From NCBI GenBank assembly GCA_008000375.1, contig SMOI01000037.1:66325-130324 (forward strand): a DNA stretch of 64,000 nt, given 5' to 3'. A program made the position numbers and the translations under genes. Shown here piece after piece: positions 45,562 through 55,563 of this stretch. Within the stretch, counting starts at the first letter, position 1; every line of letters begins with the position of its first letter. The notes under the pieces are model-generated. The model was given only the letters and a program-made list of their open reading frames with translations, ran no database searches and was not told the DNA's origin. The stretch comes from Poteriospumella lacustris (lineage: Eukaryota > Sar > Chrysophyceae > Chromulinales > Dinobryaceae).

Positions 45562-48500
45562 ATGTATCAACTCAGAGATGAGGAGCCCGAGTCTCCGACA
45601 GAGGAAGACAAAGGCCCGCCATCCACTCAACCTGTTTCGAAAGGAATTGCAGTCTACTGTGCCTACAAATGGATTCTAATGACACTCGACAATCGGCGAC
45701 GGATGCCGACCGATGTGTATCGCTTCCCCCGCCACTTGGCCAAAGAGCGGGACGGGAAAGAATCCACCTATTTCCTCTCTCGTCTACGGGATTACGCCTG
45801 CCGCAACATGCAAATATCGGTGCAGCGAATCCCCTACTTCGTGCACGCCATAGCGCTGCTGGACGCGTTCCAGATGGCGCGCATGTTCACGTACTGGAAG
45901 TGGTACCACCAACAAATTCAGCGCATACGGCGACAAGAGCTTCGTCAAAAGAAGCGCTATTACTTCACCCAGTGGCGCATTTTCAAGGAAAAGAACGAAT
46001 TGCTGGAGAACTGCCGCGTCAGTGTCGCCCGGCGGCGCGAAAAACGACTCGTGAAGCAGTCGTTCCGCAACTGGCGCGTGCAATTCAAGGCTTTCCTGCG
46101 TCAGCGCGTCTGTGTTGTCCCATTCCATCGACGGCGCTGCTTTCGTCGATGGCTGTCGATCGCCAAATCGCGACGGTGGCAGGCGGCCGTGGCCGCGCGA
46201 GGACGACACCACTACCTGCGACAGCTGCAGCGCCGGGCGGTGCTCTCGTGGACGAGGCACCTGTGTCGCCTGTCGCAGGCGCAAAAGGCGTTGCAGTCGG
46301 GCGACATTCACTCGTGGACGCTGTCCGCCGTGAAGCACCGCTTCTTCGCCGCCGAGACGCTGCGGGGGCGCGGCATTCGCCGACTGTCGCGGCGGTCGTC
46401 GTGGTTCGTCAAACACCCCCTGATCGCTCGCCTGCTGACCGCGTTCTGCCTGCGTCCCGTGGGCACCGATCCGAATGACGCGGTGGCAGAGGAGGCGCAG
46501 CTCGCGACGCAGCGACGCTGCCGAGATGCGCACCAGGCGCTGCGGCGCGTCGTGCGCGTGCTGCGGGACCGACCGCGGAGCCGCGTCAGCCAGCGCGGCT
46601 TGGCCGCCGTCGGCGCGCGCTACTATCAATACCGCACTCTCCTCGCCATCGTGCACAAGTGGATGCTGCGCGTCGTGCAGCACACGATCGACCACAGCGC
46701 CCAGGACGAGGCCTCCGCCGACCGGCGTCGCCTGACCGATCGGCGCGGCCGCAGCCATCCGCGCGTCGTGTCCAGCCCCGCCAAACCAACCGCCGCCCGG
46801 CCGCTGGAGATCGCAGATCTGTCTCCGATTCCGATTGCTCCGCACCGATCGCTGGCGGCGCCGGCGTCGCCCCCGCCGCGCGCGTACCTGCTGTCCTCGT
46901 CGCCGCCGCCGTTCTCGCCCCTCCCGACGGTCCTCGGCGAGCGAAACCTCGTCGCATTGCGCTTTGCGCTGCGGCGGTGGCGCAAACGCGTCGATCGCCT
47001 GCGCTTTCTCCAGCTGCGCGGCAAATGGATTCGCCAGCAGAACCACGCGCGCAGCGTCGGCTTGGCCTTCGGCTCGTGGCTGATGCTCACGGCGCGCTAC
47101 CAGCAGCTGGCCCGTGCGGGCAACCGCGTGATGAACCAGCGCGCGCGGCGCGACCTCTACGTGGCCTTCTTCGCGTGGCGGCACCAGTACGAGCGCGCGC
47201 AGCTGATCCACCAGAACGAGCGACAGCTGCTGCGCATCCGGTCGCAGGAGATCCAGCAGTTCGCCGACCTGTACCACCGCAAGGTCAGCGACAAGACGCA
47301 GGGCACCGCGCTCAAGGTCTGGGCGCTCTTCGTGCGCGACCGCCGCCGCGGCAAGGCGCTGCAGCAGGCGTGGGAGAGGGTGCAGTACCGGCTGCACCCG
47401 CGCCACAGCCACCCGTGCGGCCGCGCCTTCCACCACTGGCGGGCCGCCACCGACCGCGACATCATCGTCACCTGTTTCCAGCGGCGGTGGCGCGGCTACG
47501 CCGTGCGGTTCCGCAGCCACGCGGCGGTGTACCGCCACCTGCAGTGGTACCGGCGGTGGATCGCGCGCATCTTCGCGGTGCGGCGGCGCCACCTGCTGGC
47601 GCAGGGCTGGCGGGTCTTCGGCCGGCACCACGCGCTGCACCGCGCCAAGGTCCGTCGCGCGTACGAGCAGCGCCAAGTGAAGCGCCTCTTCCGGCGGTGG
47701 TGGCAGCGGCGGCGCGCGCACTACCTCGCGGAGCGGCGGGGCGCCGGCGCCGCGCAGCACTTCTGGCGCCAGCGCCAGCGCGCGGCGCTCGTCTATCTGC
47801 GCCGCCACGCCGAGCGCATGCGCTTCGTGTACCGCCTCGTGCGCGGCAGTCGCCGGGCGCAGGCGAAGTTCGCGCTGGTGCAGTGGCGCTACACCGCCGC
47901 GACGCGCCAGCGCAACCGCTCGCTGCGGCAGCGCGCCACGGCGAAGCGCTTCGTGGCGCACTGGCTGCGCTGGCGCTGGTTCGCGCAGGTGCACGCGCAG
48001 CAGACGGTCGCTCTGCAGTGCGCGCGCGCGTTCGTCCTGCGGCCGCGACTGCTGCAGTGGCACCGCCGCACGCAGCTGCAGCTGCAGCGGCTGCAGCTGG
48101 CCACGCGGGGGATGGCGCTGCGCCGGAGACTCGCGTTCTTCCGGCGCTGGCGGCGGCGCAGCGCGTCGCAGGCGGTGCTCACGCAGCAGGCGGTGCTCTA
48201 CGACCGCCACCGCGCGCTGCGCCGCGCCTTCGGCCTGCTGCTGCGGCGCCTGCTGGGCGAGGCGTTCTACCGCCGCGGCGAAGAGACGAGTCAGCAGCGC
48301 CAGCGGCGCCAGCGGCGACGCCACCGTCGCGAGTGGTTCGCGCAGCACCGCGAGCTCTACCGCGCGTCGCTGCCGCGGTCGCTGCAGCTGGCGAAGCAGA
48401 CGCGGCTCGGCGGCCGCAGCGTCGAGCAGCACCGCGACGATGCTGCGCCGCTGGCAGACGACCTGCGCGGCCACCTGAACAGCCGCCTGTTCCGCGGCCG

Positions 48501-51500
48501 CGCCAGCGCCGTGTCGCGCAGCGCGCTGTGGCGCTGGCGCCAGTGGGCGTTGCGCCGCCGTCAGTACCGCGCGCACGTGCGCGGCAAGCTGCAGGTGGTG
48601 ACGCGGCGCCGACAGGCGTCGTTCTTCCGCTGCCTGCTGCAGCTGTGGCGCGAGAATAACCCGTCGCTGGCGCCGGGGCAGCCGTCGTCGAAGCGGCGGC
48701 GGCGCCACGGCAAAGACGGCGCCCTCGGCGGCCGACGCGCCGCGACGACGGTGTCCGCGCACCGCCAGCTGGTCGTGCACACGCAGCACCGCGCGCGCGA
48801 CCGGCAGCAGCAGCGGTTGGCGTGGAAGGCCTACGCGAAGCGCGCGGTGCAGCGCCGCAGGGACATGGCCGGGCTCGGCGGCGACGCGGCGCCGTCCACG
48901 GCGCAGCAGTGGCGCGCGGAGCTCCTCTGCGAGCTCTACGGCTACTTCCACCGGTGGCTGTTCTTCCGCCAGCGCCGCGCGCGCTTCGGCCACCTCGTGC
49001 GCGACATCCACCAGAGCTACTGGCGCCACCACCAGCGCCTCGCCTGGCAGCGGTGGGCCGTCGCCTTCACGCGGCGCATGCGCAGCCAGCAGCGCTCGCT
49101 GCGACGCGCGCAGCTGCACCGTCTGCGCCACGACCAGCGCCGCGTGCTGCAGCGGCTGCAGCGCCTGCGCCTCCAGCGGCGGCGCCAGCGCAAGGCCATC
49201 GCGTGGTACCAGACCGTGCGCAAGCCGGCGCACGCGCTCTTCTGGGCGTTTCAGCGCCTCAAGGCGCGGCAGCGGCTCTTCCACCGCGTCGTCACGTGTC
49301 GCTTCGCGAAGATCGTGCACAAGCAGCGGCGCCGCATGTTCCACTTCCTCGAGCGGCTCAAGCTGCTCGTCTACCACCGGCGCTACGCGAAGCCGGCGGT
49401 CATCGCGCAGTCCAAGGCCAAGCATCGCCTGCTGCTCCAGTTCCGCAAGCTGCGCACGCTCTGCGCGCGCTATCCGCTGCGCCGCAAGCTCAAGGCGCTC
49501 GTCTCGCAGCGGCGCCGGCGGCAGCAGCTGCAGCGCGCCCTGTGCTACTGGCGGCGCTGGTCGCAGCTGCGCCACGCGCTGACGCGCTGCGTGCGGCGCT
49601 TCACGATGGTGCCGGCGTACAAGCACTGGTGGGCGCGCACCTTCGAGGTGCTGCACGGCCGCGTGGCCATCACGCGCGTCCAGAAGCGCCAGCGCCGCCG
49701 CGTCCTCGCCGCCGTCGTGCACGCGTGGCGCGTGCGCGCGGTCTACCAGCAGCGCCTCGCGCTGCAGGCGCAGGTGGTGCGGCAGCGCCGCCAGCGCCGC
49801 GAGAAGCGCCAGTTCTTCCTGCGCTGGATCGACGCGCTGGACCAGCACGTGCTCTTCCAGCGCTTCCTCACCGTCTCCGCGAAGCACCACATCCGCGTGA
49901 AGCGCCGCTGTCTGCGCGCCTGGCTCGCGCGCGCGCGTGAGAACGAGCGCGTGACGTACCAGAACCTGCTCTTCGGCTGGCGCCACTGGCGCACGTTCGT
50001 GCAGCGGCGGCGCTACTACCACCACCAGCAGCTGCAGCGCGCGAAGGTCTACGACCTGTGGCTGCGCTCGCTGCGACGCCACCTGCACAGCTGGCTGGCC
50101 TGGACGCGGCGCATGCGCCAGCAGCGCCTGCGCCGCCAGTTCCCCTCGGCGGAGAACCCCGTGTACCGCCGCCAGGTGCAGCAGAAGACGATGAAGTTCT
50201 TCCGCCGCTGGAAGCGCGTCATGTTCCTGCGCCACTGGCACGAGGACCAGCACCGGCAGCGCTTCGGCGGCGGCGCGGCGGACGGCCGCCCGCACAGCGT
50301 CGCCGAGGACTTGCGCCTGCTCGCGCAGACGCAGCCACCGCCCGCCGCGTCGCGCAGTCGCGCGCAGGGCGGCCACCGTCGCTCGGTCCACTGGCCGCCC
50401 TCGACGCCGCCGCGTTCGGCGTCGTCGCGGCCGTCGACCGCCGCCGCGTCGTTCAGCGGCACCTCGCGACACGACGGGGGCTTCGCCTCGCCGCAGCGGC
50501 CGCTGTCGCTGTCGCTGTTCGCGCCGGGCGCCTCGAGCTCCTCCGACGGCGAGCGCAGCGACGAGGAGCGGCAGGCGCCGTCGCGGGGCAGCCGCCGCGA
50601 CGCCGTCGCCTCGCGCGTCGCGCAGACGCACCCCGTCTCGCCGTTCGCGTCTCAGCGACGCGTCGCGCGCTTCGACGACGACGAAGACGCCGCCGAAGCG
50701 GCGCGCGACGTGCCGCTGCTGTCGCCCACGCGGCCGACGCCGGCGTCGCGGTCGGCGGGCGCCGAGTACTTCTCGACCGATCGCATGTTGGCGCTGGACC
50801 GCGGCGCGGCGCGGCGGCGCGCGCAGGCCAGCATGCAGGCCATCGCCTCGTCGCTGGCCACGCGGCCGCAAGAGCCGGCGCTGTCGCTGCGGGGCGACGC
50901 GGCGGTCGACGACCACGTCGCCACCGCCGCCACCACAGCGTCGCAGTCGCGCGCCTCGCAGCGCGGCGCTGCATCGACCGCGACGGCGGGCCACCGCAGC
51001 GACGCGTTCCGCGCGCTGCGCGGCCACCGCACGACGCGGCTCGCGATGATCCACGCGCACCACCGCTACACGACGCCGCGGCCGACGGCGCTGGCCGCCA
51101 GCCAGCACTACCCGCGGCGCAACGACCGCGACGCGAACGTCGACCGCGTCGTCTACGGCTCCAAGGTCGGCGCGCTGCACACCTACGCGATGGTGCGCAG
51201 CCTCTTCCACTGGCACCGCGTCGCGCACCGGTCGCGCCGGGAGCGCCGGCGCCTCTGGAGCCGCCGCGTGTGGAACGCGTGGCGCCTGCTCACGCTCGCG
51301 CAGCGCCTGCGCCGCGAGGCCTTCGTCCACCGCCTGCTGCTGTTCCGGCGGCGCCAGCTCGGCCTCCACGTCGCGTGGGGCCCCTGGCGACACGTCGTCC
51401 AGACGAACCACCTGGGCCGCGCGCTCGCGCAGCATCGCCACCGGCAGCTGGCGGCGCAGTGCTGGGCGCGCTGGAGCCAGCACCAGGCGCAGCGGACGAT

Positions 51501-52596
51501 CATCCGCGCGAAGTGGGCGCGCATTCCGGAGCTGTTCACGCAGCGCGTGGTCTACCGCTGGGCGTGGAAGCATTGGCGCATCGCGACGCACCAGCGCGTG
51601 GCAGTGGCGCGGCCGTGGGTCCTGCGCTACGTGTGGCACGCGAAGTGGCGCGCGCTGATGCAGGCGAAGCGGTTCGCGCGGTACGTGCGGCTGGTGAGGA
51701 CGTGGCGCGCGTGGAGCCTCTTCGTCCGCGAGCGCCAGCAGCGCCAGGCGACGTTCCAGCGCCGCTACGTGCTGCTGCACCGCATCGTCCGCCGCCAGCT
51801 GTGGCTGAAGCACCGGCTCGGCCTGCGCCACGCGTGGACGCGCTGGCAGCAGCTGTGCGCCGCGGCGCATCGCGTGCAGCGCACGAGTCGCGTGTCGTCG
51901 CAGAACTGGCTGCAGACGCTGTGTCTGAGCCAGGCGGGGCAGGTGATGCTCTTCCACCAGGTGCGGCCGTTGACGCTGCGGCAGCTCGCGGCGCTCGACA
52001 GCAAAGACCGCCGCCGCATCCCGCGCCTCGAGGTGCTGCGCGCGCACCTGTGGCAGCGCCAGATCGCGCCGCTGGAGGTCGCCGACAGTCGCCAGCGCCG
52101 CGAGCAGGCGCGTCGGCTGCGCATCTACCAGCGCATCCTGCGCGAACAGGCGCGACGCGATCGCAGCGGCGGCGTCGGCGACGCGTCGACGGCGGCGGAG
52201 GACGCGACGACGGCTGCTGCGACGATGACGCTGGGCGCCCAGCGCAGTCTGCGCGAGCAAATGGCCGCGGTCCTTACGCCGGGCACGAGTCTGGGCCGCT
52301 ACCGCAGCGAGTTGAGCCGCGCGAAGGTGTTGGAAGAGGCGCGCGCGCTGTACGCGCACACGGGCACGACGGCGACGGTGTCGTCGATGTTCACCGACGA
52401 CAGCCTCGACGGGGCCGCGCTGGGCGACGACGACGCCGCCTGGTACCTGTACGACGCCGACCAGCAGGCGAGCACGCAGCGCGGCGGTCGCATGCGCAAC
52501 GCCACGACGCGGTGGCTCAGCGGCCAGTACATCGGGCTGCGCGACGACGCGTTGGCCGCCACCGTCAACGCCGCCGACGCCGTCGCCGTCACGTAG
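45562..52596 (+). CDS. Sfi1-like centrin-binding repeat protein
   Basis: Intronless frame of 2,344 residues, starting at ATG 45562 (two non-ATG codons precede it in the frame). Most of the protein is Arg/Gln/Trp-rich with recurring units of ~30-35 residues built round a W near an Arg (FRNWRVQFKAF, FFAWRHQYER, YYFTQWRIFKEK, RVFGRHHALHRA, LFGWRHWRTFV), matching the Sfi1 pattern L-x-x-x-F-x-x-W. Sfi1 forms long centrin-bound fibres at centrosomes, spindle pole bodies or basal bodies. Repeats span ~100-1560, then a Ser/Pro/Asp-rich linker (~1566-1870), then resume (~1875-2100). The C terminus is probably disordered. Extreme GC at third positions makes a 2,317-residue antisense frame appear; that is a shadow. 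Confidence 0.82.
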   Translation: MYQLRDEEPESPTEEDKGPPSTQPVSKGIAVYCAYKWILMTLDNRRRMPTDVYRFPRHLAKERDGKESTYFLSRLRDYACRNMQISVQRIPYFVHAIALLDAFQMARMFTYWKWYHQQIQRIRRQELRQKKRYYFTQWRIFKEKNELLENCRVSVARRREKRLVKQSFRNWRVQFKAFLRQRVCVVPFHRRRCFRRWLSIAKSRRWQAAVAARGRHHYLRQLQRRAVLSWTRHLCRLSQAQKALQSGDIHSWTLSAVKHRFFAAETLRGRGIRRLSRRSSWFVKHPLIARLLTAFCLRPVGTDPNDAVAEEAQLATQRRCRDAHQALRRVVRVLRDRPRSRVSQRGLAAVGARYYQYRTLLAIVHKWMLRVVQHTIDHSAQDEASADRRRLTDRRGRSHPRVVSSPAKPTAARPLEIADLSPIPIAPHRSLAAPASPPPRAYLLSSSPPPFSPLPTVLGERNLVALRFALRRWRKRVDRLRFLQLRGKWIRQQNHARSVGLAFGSWLMLTARYQQLARAGNRVMNQRARRDLYVAFFAWRHQYERAQLIHQNERQLLRIRSQEIQQFADLYHRKVSDKTQGTALKVWALFVRDRRRGKALQQAWERVQYRLHPRHSHPCGRAFHHWRAATDRDIIVTCFQRRWRGYAVRFRSHAAVYRHLQWYRRWIARIFAVRRRHLLAQGWRVFGRHHALHRAKVRRAYEQRQVKRLFRRWWQRRRAHYLAERRGAGAAQHFWRQRQRAALVYLRRHAERMRFVYRLVRGSRRAQAKFALVQWRYTAATRQRNRSLRQRATAKRFVAHWLRWRWFAQVHAQQTVALQCARAFVLRPRLLQWHRRTQLQLQRLQLATRGMALRRRLAFFRRWRRRSASQAVLTQQAVLYDRHRALRRAFGLLLRRLLGEAFYRRGEETSQQRQRRQRRRHRREWFAQHRELYRASLPRSLQLAKQTRLGGRSVEQHRDDAAPLADDLRGHLNSRLFRGRASAVSRSALWRWRQWALRRRQYRAHVRGKLQVVTRRRQASFFRCLLQLWRENNPSLAPGQPSSKRRRRHGKDGALGGRRAATTVSAHRQLVVHTQHRARDRQQQRLAWKAYAKRAVQRRRDMAGLGGDAAPSTAQQWRAELLCELYGYFHRWLFFRQRRARFGHLVRDIHQSYWRHHQRLAWQRWAVAFTRRMRSQQRSLRRAQLHRLRHDQRRVLQRLQRLRLQRRRQRKAIAWYQTVRKPAHALFWAFQRLKARQRLFHRVVTCRFAKIVHKQRRRMFHFLERLKLLVYHRRYAKPAVIAQSKAKHRLLLQFRKLRTLCARYPLRRKLKALVSQRRRRQQLQRALCYWRRWSQLRHALTRCVRRFTMVPAYKHWWARTFEVLHGRVAITRVQKRQRRRVLAAVVHAWRVRAVYQQRLALQAQVVRQRRQRREKRQFFLRWIDALDQHVLFQRFLTVSAKHHIRVKRRCLRAWLARARENERVTYQNLLFGWRHWRTFVQRRRYYHHQQLQRAKVYDLWLRSLRRHLHSWLAWTRRMRQQRLRRQFPSAENPVYRRQVQQKTMKFFRRWKRVMFLRHWHEDQHRQRFGGGAADGRPHSVAEDLRLLAQTQPPPAASRSRAQGGHRRSVHWPPSTPPRSASSRPSTAAASFSGTSRHDGGFASPQRPLSLSLFAPGASSSSDGERSDEERQAPSRGSRRDAVASRVAQTHPVSPFASQRRVARFDDDEDAAEAARDVPLLSPTRPTPASRSAGAEYFSTDRMLALDRGAARRRAQASMQAIASSLATRPQEPALSLRGDAAVDDHVATAATTASQSRASQRGAASTATAGHRSDAFRALRGHRTTRLAMIHAHHRYTTPRPTALAASQHYPRRNDRDANVDRVVYGSKVGALHTYAMVRSLFHWHRVAHRSRRERRRLWSRRVWNAWRLLTLAQRLRREAFVHRLLLFRRRQLGLHVAWGPWRHVVQTNHLGRALAQHRHRQLAAQCWARWSQHQAQRTIIRAKWARIPELFTQRVVYRWAWKHWRIATHQRVAVARPWVLRYVWHAKWRALMQAKRFARYVRLVRTWRAWSLFVRERQQRQATFQRRYVLLHRIVRRQLWLKHRLGLRHAWTRWQQLCAAAHRVQRTSRVSSQNWLQTLCLSQAGQVMLFHQVRPLTLRQLAALDSKDRRRIPRLEVLRAHLWQRQIAPLEVADSRQRREQARRLRIYQRILREQARRDRSGGVGDASTAAEDATTAAATMTLGAQRSLREQMAAVLTPGTSLGRYRSELSRAKVLEEARALYAHTGTTATVSSMFTDDSLDGAALGDDDAAWYLYDADQQASTQRGGRMRNATTRWLSGQYIGLRDDALAATVNAADAVAVT

Positions 52597-52690
52597 ACGC
52601 CCCCCCCCCCGGCGGCGTGGACCATCTGTGAGAGAGACATTAGAGACAGAACCCCTGTGTAGAGCACCCCCGTTAACTGGATCGACCGTA
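52597..52690. other. Short convergent stop-to-stop gap with C11 run
   Basis: Only 94 bp separate the Sfi1-like and DNMT2 stops. A run of 11 C (52600-52610) lies directly after the Sfi1-like stop codon. Confidence 0.6.
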
Positions 52691-53944
52691 TTACAGCGAC
52701 GAAGCGGCCGCGGACGACGACGCCGTCGGCGCAGCATGCGCCTGCAGCCCGTGCGCCAGCAGCCGCGCGACGACCTCGACGTTGACGCTGTTGCCGATGA
52801 GCTCGTAGCACTTGCTCTTGTTCAGAGCGGCGGGGAAGCGGAAGGATTTGGGGAAGCCGAACAGGCGCAGCAGCTCCTGGGGCGTGAAGTAGCGAATGGT
52901 CAGCGGCCGCGACGCGCCGCGCTGCAGCCGCTCCCACCACAGCGCGCGGTCCTCGCTGGACGACGTCGCAGCTGTCTCCAGCGCTGGCTCTGGCTCGGTG
53001 CTACTTACGGCGGCAGTGGCCGTTGAGGGGCGAGGACGCACGAGATACGCCTCGAGCTGTTGGGTGTCGCCCTCCGAGACGGCGTCGGCGCCGGCGGCGG
53101 CGTCGACCTCGACGAGCACTGAGCCGGTGCCGCGGGCGAAGCGGCTGTAGGACTTCGTGAAGCACGCGCTGTAGTCGCTGGCCGGCGTGCGGAGGTCCAG
53201 ACACCAGCCGCTGGAGGACGACAAGACCCGGTCCGGGACGCTGTATTCCGCCCGCAAGTCGGGCGACAGCGGCGCGTCGAGGTACTGCGACAGCAGCGCC
53301 CGCTGCACCGAGGCAGCCGCCGGCGCGTCGGGGAAGCTCGTGTATATCCTCGTGTCGATGGGCGTTGGCGCACCAGTCGCAGAGGACACTTTATGAGCGA
53401 TGCAGTAGTATCGCGGTCGGTCGTTGGGGATGCCGAACTGCAGCGGGGAGAGGTGGAACTGCTGCACTTGGTACTGCAGCGCCGACAGCCGCTGCAGAAA
53501 CTCCTCGCAGCTCTCAGACGACTCGAAGCCGACGACGTTTTCGAGGAAAATCAAGCGCGGCTGGTGCTGCATTTGCTGAAGCAGCTCTTGTAAGTGGACG
53601 AAGGAGGCAGTGCGCGGGTCGACTTTGTCGCGGACGGCGGTGTCGTTGTTGCGCGTGAACGGCTGGCACGGCGGCGACATCATCCACAGGTCTGCACGAT
53701 GCGCGTCGAGGTTTTTCACAGTGATGTGCTCCAATGATCGATGATTGGGTTTGAGGGCGTGATTGAGAAGGTACACGTCGTTTGCGATCGGGTTGATGTC
53801 GAAGGCGGCCTTCACCTCAATCGCCAGGGTGACTGTCGATGACGCCCACTGGAAGGGAAGCGCTGTTGCGAGGGAGGCCGCCGCTGACCAGCCTCCAATT
53901 CCACTGTAAAACTCTAGCGCGGTGAGTTTCACCGGTTCGGTCAT
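52691..53944 (-). CDS. TRDMT1: tRNA (cytosine-38-C5)-methyltransferase, DNMT2 type
   Basis: Intronless, 417 residues from ATG 53944-53942. The frame continues upstream but only to non-ATG starts. Motif I is ALEFYSGIGGWSAA; motif IV is SPPCQPFTRN with the catalytic Cys93; motif VI is ENVVGFE; motif VIII is FGIPNDRPRYYCIA; DNMT2-specific CFTKSYSRFARGTGSVL follows; the C-terminal motifs are RYFTPQELLRLFGFP and YELIGNSVNVEV. This set is diagnostic of DNMT2, which methylates C38 of tRNA-Asp and similar tRNAs rather than DNA. The CFTKSY block to FTPQELL contains a ~60-residue low-complexity insert rich in Ala/Thr/Ser/Glu. No other cytosine methyltransferase is seen nearby. Confidence 0.92.
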   Translation of the reverse strand: MTEPVKLTALEFYSGIGGWSAAASLATALPFQWASSTVTLAIEVKAAFDINPIANDVYLLNHALKPNHRSLEHITVKNLDAHRADLWMMSPPCQPFTRNNDTAVRDKVDPRTASFVHLQELLQQMQHQPRLIFLENVVGFESSESCEEFLQRLSALQYQVQQFHLSPLQFGIPNDRPRYYCIAHKVSSATGAPTPIDTRIYTSFPDAPAAASVQRALLSQYLDAPLSPDLRAEYSVPDRVLSSSSGWCLDLRTPASDYSACFTKSYSRFARGTGSVLVEVDAAAGADAVSEGDTQQLEAYLVRPRPSTATAAVSSTEPEPALETAATSSSEDRALWWERLQRGASRPLTIRYFTPQELLRLFGFPKSFRFPAALNKSKCYELIGNSVNVEVVARLLAHGLQAHAAPTASSSAAASSL

Positions 53945-54540
53945 TGTACGAAGGAGCTGCTTTGTTTCCGCAAAACTACTCGTCGACAGATGTATATGCG
54001 CTTCCACTTGGGAAGTCGATCAATACGTTGACGTTATGGGTCCTACGAGCCACAGGAATATGAATCTTTGATCATGGAATCGCCTCAAGACTCCAGTGAT
54101 CGCGAATAACGTATAACGTACTCGTTTATTTGTTATCCGGTATCGTGTGAGTGAGAACGTTGGTTGGCCATTGGCAGCCGAGCCGTCGTCGTCGTCGTCG
54201 TCGTGATACAGTGAGCCACGACGACGACCCCTACCCCCTACCCCGACCCTGTACAGCAGCAAAACCTACATACATACACACATACCTCATACCTATTGTG
54301 TACTGTACTAGTAGCTAACAGTGTAGAACGCAAACAGTGTGGCTCACGCCACTCCAGCAACCCGATGCTTGTTTACATGTTTGAGGTCTATTGGAGCTCG
54401 TGATGAGATTGTGAACCATGGACATGACTGAAGAGCGCGAGTTGAACGCCGCAGGAGCAAGCACGTCACTCACTGTGAAAACGACAAATGATTGAAACAA
54501 TTGAAACGAGACAGACAAGAAACGACGATGGTGCTGGTCT
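53945..54540. other. Intergenic
   Basis: Promoter region of DNMT2 and 3' flank of the acetyltransferase. Contains a GTC/TCG triplet run (~54184-54202) and ACATACATACACACATACC (~54267-54286). No gene recognised. Confidence 0.4.
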
Positions 54541-55122
54541 CTAGTTGTGGACATTAGACGACTCGTCCAGTGACTTGATCACTTTCGCGGGGACTCCAGC
54601 GACGACGGTGTTCGGAGGAACATCCTTGGACACCACAGCGCCCGCGGCGACGACAGAGTTCTCTCCTATCATCACACCAGGGAGGATGGTTGCATTCGCC
54701 CCAATCCAAGCATTGCGCTTGATTGTGATCGGCTTCGTCACCAGAGCTTTCCGATCGGCGGGGTTCAAGGGATGGTTTTCCGTCACGACACACACCTGGG
54801 GGCCAATCATCACATCATCTTCGACTTTAATTCCTCCGAGATCAAGAAAGGTGCATCCATGATTGATGAAGACGTTTTTGCCGAGTTCGATGAAGCGCCC
54901 GAAGTTGGTGTGAAAGGGCACGAACACCGTCGTAGATGGGTCCACAGCAGCCCCAACTATCTCACTCAAGGTCTCACGAGCAGCCTCAACAGAAGTGGAA
55001 GAATTTAGTTGTTGGTTTAGAGCCATTGTTTTGTTGACCACGGCGAATATCTCGTGGTAATCGGGGTCGGTGAAGCGGACCACTTGTCCAGCTTTCAGTC
55101 GATCAAAGATATGAAGCTCCAT
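54541..55122 (-). CDS. Maltose/galactoside O-acetyltransferase family protein
   Basis: Intronless, 193 residues. The N-terminal helix domain ends near residue 60 and is followed by PFHTNFGRFIELGKNVFINH and a left-handed beta-helix (hexapeptide repeats: GKNVFINHGC, GGIKVEDDVMIGPQ, RNAWIGANATILPGVMIGENS, VVAAGAVVSKDV). The catalytic His region is TENHPLNPADR, with the family's VVAGVPAKVIK end. These enzymes acetylate sugars such as maltose or galactosides with acetyl-CoA. The family is mainly bacterial; lack of introns and lower GC than the DNMT2/Sfi1 neighbours would fit gene transfer, but fungi and other eukaryotes also carry it. No signal peptide, so probably cytosolic. Confidence 0.88.
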   Translation of the reverse strand: MELHIFDRLKAGQVVRFTDPDYHEIFAVVNKTMALNQQLNSSTSVEAARETLSEIVGAAVDPSTTVFVPFHTNFGRFIELGKNVFINHGCTFLDLGGIKVEDDVMIGPQVCVVTENHPLNPADRKALVTKPITIKRNAWIGANATILPGVMIGENSVVAAGAVVSKDVPPNTVVAGVPAKVIKSLDESSNVHN

Positions 55123-55563
55123 TTGTGGGTTAGAACAGAAGAGCTACAAGGATAATCTCAGTCCGTAGGGTGAATCGAATCTGTTTCGGTCCAATACTCC
55201 ACCTGAAGTCTCACGGGTCGCGACCATGGCCTATCCATGGACCCCAGACCATCTTCCGGCGACAGCGTAGCGCCGCGAGGAGACCGACCCCGAACGACGT
55301 CAACGATAGCCACTTTCTCCGCAAATGACTGCAAAAGTGCACCTCATTTGAACGTGTCTCTGTTTTCTGCTGCACCGTGGCACACGAAGGTCGCTCTCCG
55401 GTGCACAGGAATCATGCATACATAGTCATTTTGGCAGTGGCTTGTAGATCGTTACTTGTTGTACGACATCACATCGCACGGCCTAGCACTTGGCCCCTTG
55501 TTCGCCAGGGACCAGAAATTAGAGTATGAAATATGTACAAAGAGAAGTCTGAAGACGCATCCG
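55123..55563. other. Intergenic, no gene recognised
   Basis: Promoter of the acetyltransferase (minus) and 3' flank of the Vma12-like gene. No further structure noted. Confidence 0.4.

Noticed and set aside
45784-52737. A 2,317-codon open frame antisense to the Sfi1-like gene
   Set aside because: Produced by extreme GC at third positions of the sense gene; its protein is Arg/Ala/Leu-rich with no domain and no splice or start logic.
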